Assembly: GCF_901709675.1 (NCBI RefSeq) | Contig: NC_051087.1 | Coordinates: forward strand, 8,024,884 to 8,088,883 | Length of the DNA: 64,000 nucleotides | DNA from: Syngnathus acus | Taxonomy: Eukaryota; Chordata; Actinopteri; Syngnathiformes; Syngnathidae | Direction: 5' to 3' | In this document: positions 60,510 to 64,000 of the stretch, in pieces | How the letters are laid out: every line of letters starts with the position of its first letter | Numbering within the stretch: position 1 is the stretch's first letter | The notes under the pieces: generated by a model | Told to the model about the DNA's origin: nothing | The model's database searches: none | The model's input: the letters and a program-made list of their open reading frames with translations, nothing else | Translations under genes and position numbers: made by a program

Positions 60510-63500
60510 CTTATCAGTAACTGAAAACCTAAGAAAAACATAGTTGATATCAGTGGCAGCTGCGTCTTCCACCTCAATCTTAAGTGTCACTTCTGTTCCT
60601 GATGCTGCACCTTCAGGAGCAGTGAGGGTCACAATGCCGTTGGCGTTCCCTCCGCTATGCGTTTCTAAGGTGACAGAGTTGGGTGATGTGGTGTTATAGC
60701 CGCGGTCATTGGTGGCACGGACCATGAATGCCCCAATTCCACTGGCAGTGGTGACATTGAAACGGATGGAGGTGGTAGAGCCTGCTTCTATTTTGGTGCT
60801 GTTGGCTTGAGCCTGGAGAAGAGGAAAAGAGTGCAATTTTGAGTGTTTGTTGGGTTAGGTTTAGGGTTAGTGTGAATGCTATCATCCATCCAAACCAACT
60901 AAAGGCCCATACCAAATTGATACCAGGTATTGGTACCAGTCTTATTTTACGGTCTCAGGACCTGGGGAGGCCCTCGATACTTCAGGCACTTTAAATTATG
61001 ATGACTTTTGAAGGTCTAATGTGAGGTAAATGCGATTCTTTGGTATAGATCTGAAGGAGTTTCTCACAGTCACATAGATGCTTGAAGTTCTAATCTGAGT
61101 GGAGGCCTGCCTCAGGAACCATCTTGCAGTTGACCTTGAGGATAATCTGCTGTCTTCTCCTCTCAGTCGAACAACAAAATTACCCCTTGGAGGTTCAATA
61201 AATGTCACCAAGAAGTTGGAACCTCCTAAGGACTGTTGCGAAAGGTTGAGGTAAAAAAAAAAAAAATCACAGATATTACACACTATCTATCTAATACGAT
61301 CTACTTCTCTGTATATGGATTAGATGATTTGGTTGATGAGAATTCTGTTGGATCAAACATGCCTGGAATGTTCCGTTGACCTCTGTTGGGCTTGAGGTGT
61401 CACACAGTGTGACCTCTGTGACATGTGTACTGTCACTTCCTGTCACTGTGACCAACAGGGTGGCATTATCACCTGAAATTTTGCACAGGAGAGATCAATG
61501 CCCTTTTTTTGCAATAACCTGAACATAATTAAGAGGCCATAGAGGGATGATGACCAAGGGAAATGAGTATGAGGATGAAATTCATATCCGACCTGCAAGA
61601 GGACGTCCTTCCTTTAGAAAAACGTCTGCATGGAGTCCTTTATTGGCTTCAACAAGGTTGTAGATGAAATTAACTGGGCTTTGACCTGATGTTAGCATTA
61701 ACAAAACACATTTATGAGACAATTTACTGTACCTGCCTCTTTAAATTAGATTTGATTACTGACCTGTGACCTTAACTGAGTAGGGGTCATTAGAGTCTAC
61801 AGAGATTCGCCACAGTCCTGTTTCAGTGTCATTGTTCAGACTCAGTCGCCGTAGGTTACCTGCCATGCTCAAAGAAGCCAGTGGGCCACTTAACTCACTG
61901 GAGCTCTGAGATACACCTGCAATGGAGGAGTGGCAAGTTCTTCATATACAAACAGCATGGCTGATGTTTACTATAAATACCTGTTGGGCTGATGAGATTA
62001 AAGTCGAGAGATGAGGTCCCTGTGACGTAGATAGTTTTGTTTGTCAGTGAGCCGTCAACATCAAACATAAAATGAGCAGGCCTTCCGGGATTTCTCACTC
62101 CTTGAAAAACTATCACCTAAAAGAGACATTCACACATGTTAAATGTACATGTGCTATATTATTCTGAATGTATCCTTTGCTCTTATATTACCGTAGCACT
62201 GTCCGAAGAGTCCTTTATAACACTTGTGGCCAGAGCAAAATCTGACCTGCTGACCTTAATGGCCTGACCTCCAGAAGCTTGTGCCAGGTTATGGTAGAGC
62301 TGAACATCTGTTTGGCTCAAAACTCGAGGCAATACATCCCTAAGGCTTCTTTTGCGTTTATGGGGTAGGACATCTGTCAGCAGGAAAGTCACCTATAAAA
62401 GCAAGAGAAAACACATCAAGTTTATTTGATACAGTTTTTATTAATTTAATGAACATTTTTTTAAAATCCTGTAGGTTTTGAAACTCATGACCTTGATGGC
62501 ACTTTGGGAGCAAGAAGAATGAAAAACACTTACTACTGACTTTGTGGTCTCAATAAGGGCAGAAATTGTGTTTTTCAAGTGTGCATCTTTTGCTAGAGTA
62601 TTAGTGAAGACAAATATCTCAGATGAAGGCGGAGCCGCAGTCAGGGCAAGCTTAAGGCAAAAAAAAGGAACATGACAAAAATCTGAATTTTATCTCAAAA
62701 GAAATGTACTTTGAGGTTAAAACTACATCATTGCATTTAGTTAATTATGTTCCAAACAGAAATGGACATTAGCGTGAGAGCAAATACCTGCAGTCTAGAC
62801 AAGTTCATCTCTGGGTTGTCACCTCCTCCATCGGCAATCAGGGCGTTGATCTTTTCTTTGAACCTGTCTGCATCTGCTGTTGCTATCACGGGTCCAAAAC
62901 CTGCCGGAAGCAATTGAATGCCCGTTTATAAGACTCTAGTGGATTGTCAGCCATCCTGAACCAATAGGAAATCAAAACTACAGTGATACTTTGACTTACA
63001 AGCTTAAATCATTCCATGGCCAACCTCATAGCAATCAATAATCCCCATAAAATTATTTCATCTGTTCCAGTCCCCCACAAATAGGCCCATTTTTGTTACA
63101 TGCTTTTGATAAAGCCAATTAAAATCGTAATGATGAAAACATGAAAATTAATCAATTCTGTTCACCTTGAGCAAGTTGAGTGTCATATGTGTGTGCGACA
63201 TTCTTCAGTGTTTGTGTGAGTGTCCAGATGTGAGTTCTGGCCCACTTTAGCTGCTTGCAAGTGTTATAATTTTGACTATTTGCCCCACTCTACAATGACT
63301 GAAACTGCATTGGCTACAGTTGCTCTCCTTTCCTTTTTACACAAGCAAACTCTAATTTTATATGCGCAAAAAAACACACACAACCAATAAATCGCTTGTA
63401 ACACCAAAATGTGTGAATTGTCGCACTTGCAAGTCCAGGGACCACTGTATTTAATCCATGACAATGAAATGCGTGTGTGCGCCCTGCATCCCTGGATCAT

Positions 63501-64000
63501 TGAAATCAACCAATGTGTAGGCTGGTGGCTCCTGCAGAGTTCCTCTCCTGCTGTCGATAATGTTTAAAATAAGTGTCTTAGCTTGGGCTAAGCCGTCTCT
63601 CGTATTGCCTGTTGTGTCGATAACAAAACTCAGCACGGAGAACTGGGAGAGACCCATAAGCCTGCAGGAATGCAAAGAAGACAACCCATAGTACTTGTCT
63701 CCATCCTGATCAGTGTCAGCTTGGACCCAACAATTTTTTTTCTACCTTACCGAAGGAAGTTCTCGTCTCCTACAGCTAGTCTGATGTCCTCCAGCAGATC
63801 CATAGTAGCAGTCACAGCCAAATTGGCTGCTTGACTGTGACGTGAGCCATGACTGGATCCAATGTCATCCTTATTAATGCCCCCCACTGGCTCCTGCTTG
63901 CTCGTCTGGTCTAAAAAACCTCCATGGCTGCATTTGCCTTGGAACACAAACTCAAGATTGCTTACGATGCCAGATCTTATAACATTTGAGTCCCACAGCT
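60510..64000 (-). CDS. vwa7-like, von Willebrand factor A domain-containing protein 7 (internal part; runs off the right edge)
   Basis: The VWA7 family is predicted secreted or membrane-anchored, with an N-terminal Het-C-like region and one VWA domain; its role is poorly known. Exons, 5' to 3' on the minus strand: 63751->64000, 63492-63661, 62788-62900, 62534-62650, 62192-62392, 61981-62116, 61764-61916, 61593-61685, 61363-61472, 61068-61232, 60510-60812. Phases agree at every junction. Landmarks in order are GKCSHGG and GGINKDD with SSHGSRHSQAA; VWA strand FVIDTTGN; VDFNDPG; GFGPV; INALIADGGGDNPEMNLS; SSEIFVFTN; and C-terminal Ig-like beta segments ending NYVFLRFSVTDK. The MIDAS-like motif reads DTTGN where relatives have DTTGS. 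Two donors are non-GT: GG after 63492 and GC after 61363. The last mapped exon has a good donor (GTAAGA), so terminal exon(s) are missing from view. The gene could be one of several fish vwa7 paralogues. Confidence 0.85.

Overview
The window is vertebrate nuclear DNA, almost certainly from a ray-finned (teleost) fish. The evidence is large intron-rich genes, recurrent tRNA-derived SINE copies with a (GGAT)n tail typical of teleosts, and protein sequences close to vertebrate orthologues but not mammalian. The SINE subfamily is one I associate with percomorphs, possibly syngnathids; that is only a weak guess. There are no operons, CRISPR arrays or prokaryotic features.

Layout. (1) 1-15.03 kb, minus strand: the 5' half of helz, an RNA helicase with a CCCH zinc finger. 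One non-coding first exon and 19 coding exons are visible, and the gene runs off the left edge. (2) 15.8-19.8 kb, minus strand: complete psmd12 (proteasome lid subunit Rpn5), 11 coding exons, 456 codons. (3) 23.5-56.25 kb, plus strand: complete pitpnc1 (RdgB-beta phosphatidylinositol transfer protein). It has a 24.5 kb first intron, an 8-nt micro-exon and two alternative C-terminal exons. (4) 60.5-64.0 kb, minus strand: the middle of a vwa7-like gene (von Willebrand factor A domain protein), running off the right edge, with no terminal exon found. I mapped exon boundaries by hand from splice motifs, reading phase and expected protein sequence; phases agree throughout all four genes. The neighbourhood HELZ-PSMD12-PITPNC1 matches human 17q24, so the first three genes form an ancient syntenic block. 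The vwa7-like neighbour is not part of that human order.

The three syntenic genes do not form a pathway: RNA helicase and decay/translation control, proteasome assembly and lipid transfer. The non-coding sequence is dominated by mobile-element debris: at least eight copies or fragments of one SINE family, five short terminal-inverted-repeat elements (MITEs) with TA ends, LINE relics, one MITE nested in an older LINE-like copy, and a 71-bp-arm near-perfect palindrome at 59.7 kb with a hammerhead-like core that suggests a Penelope-like retroelement.

I did not find a clearly novel multi-gene system. The most interesting items are the splice-architecture oddities (pitpnc1 micro-exon bracketed by MITEs, frame-switching alternative C-terminus, a non-GT donor in vwa7-like) and the palindrome.
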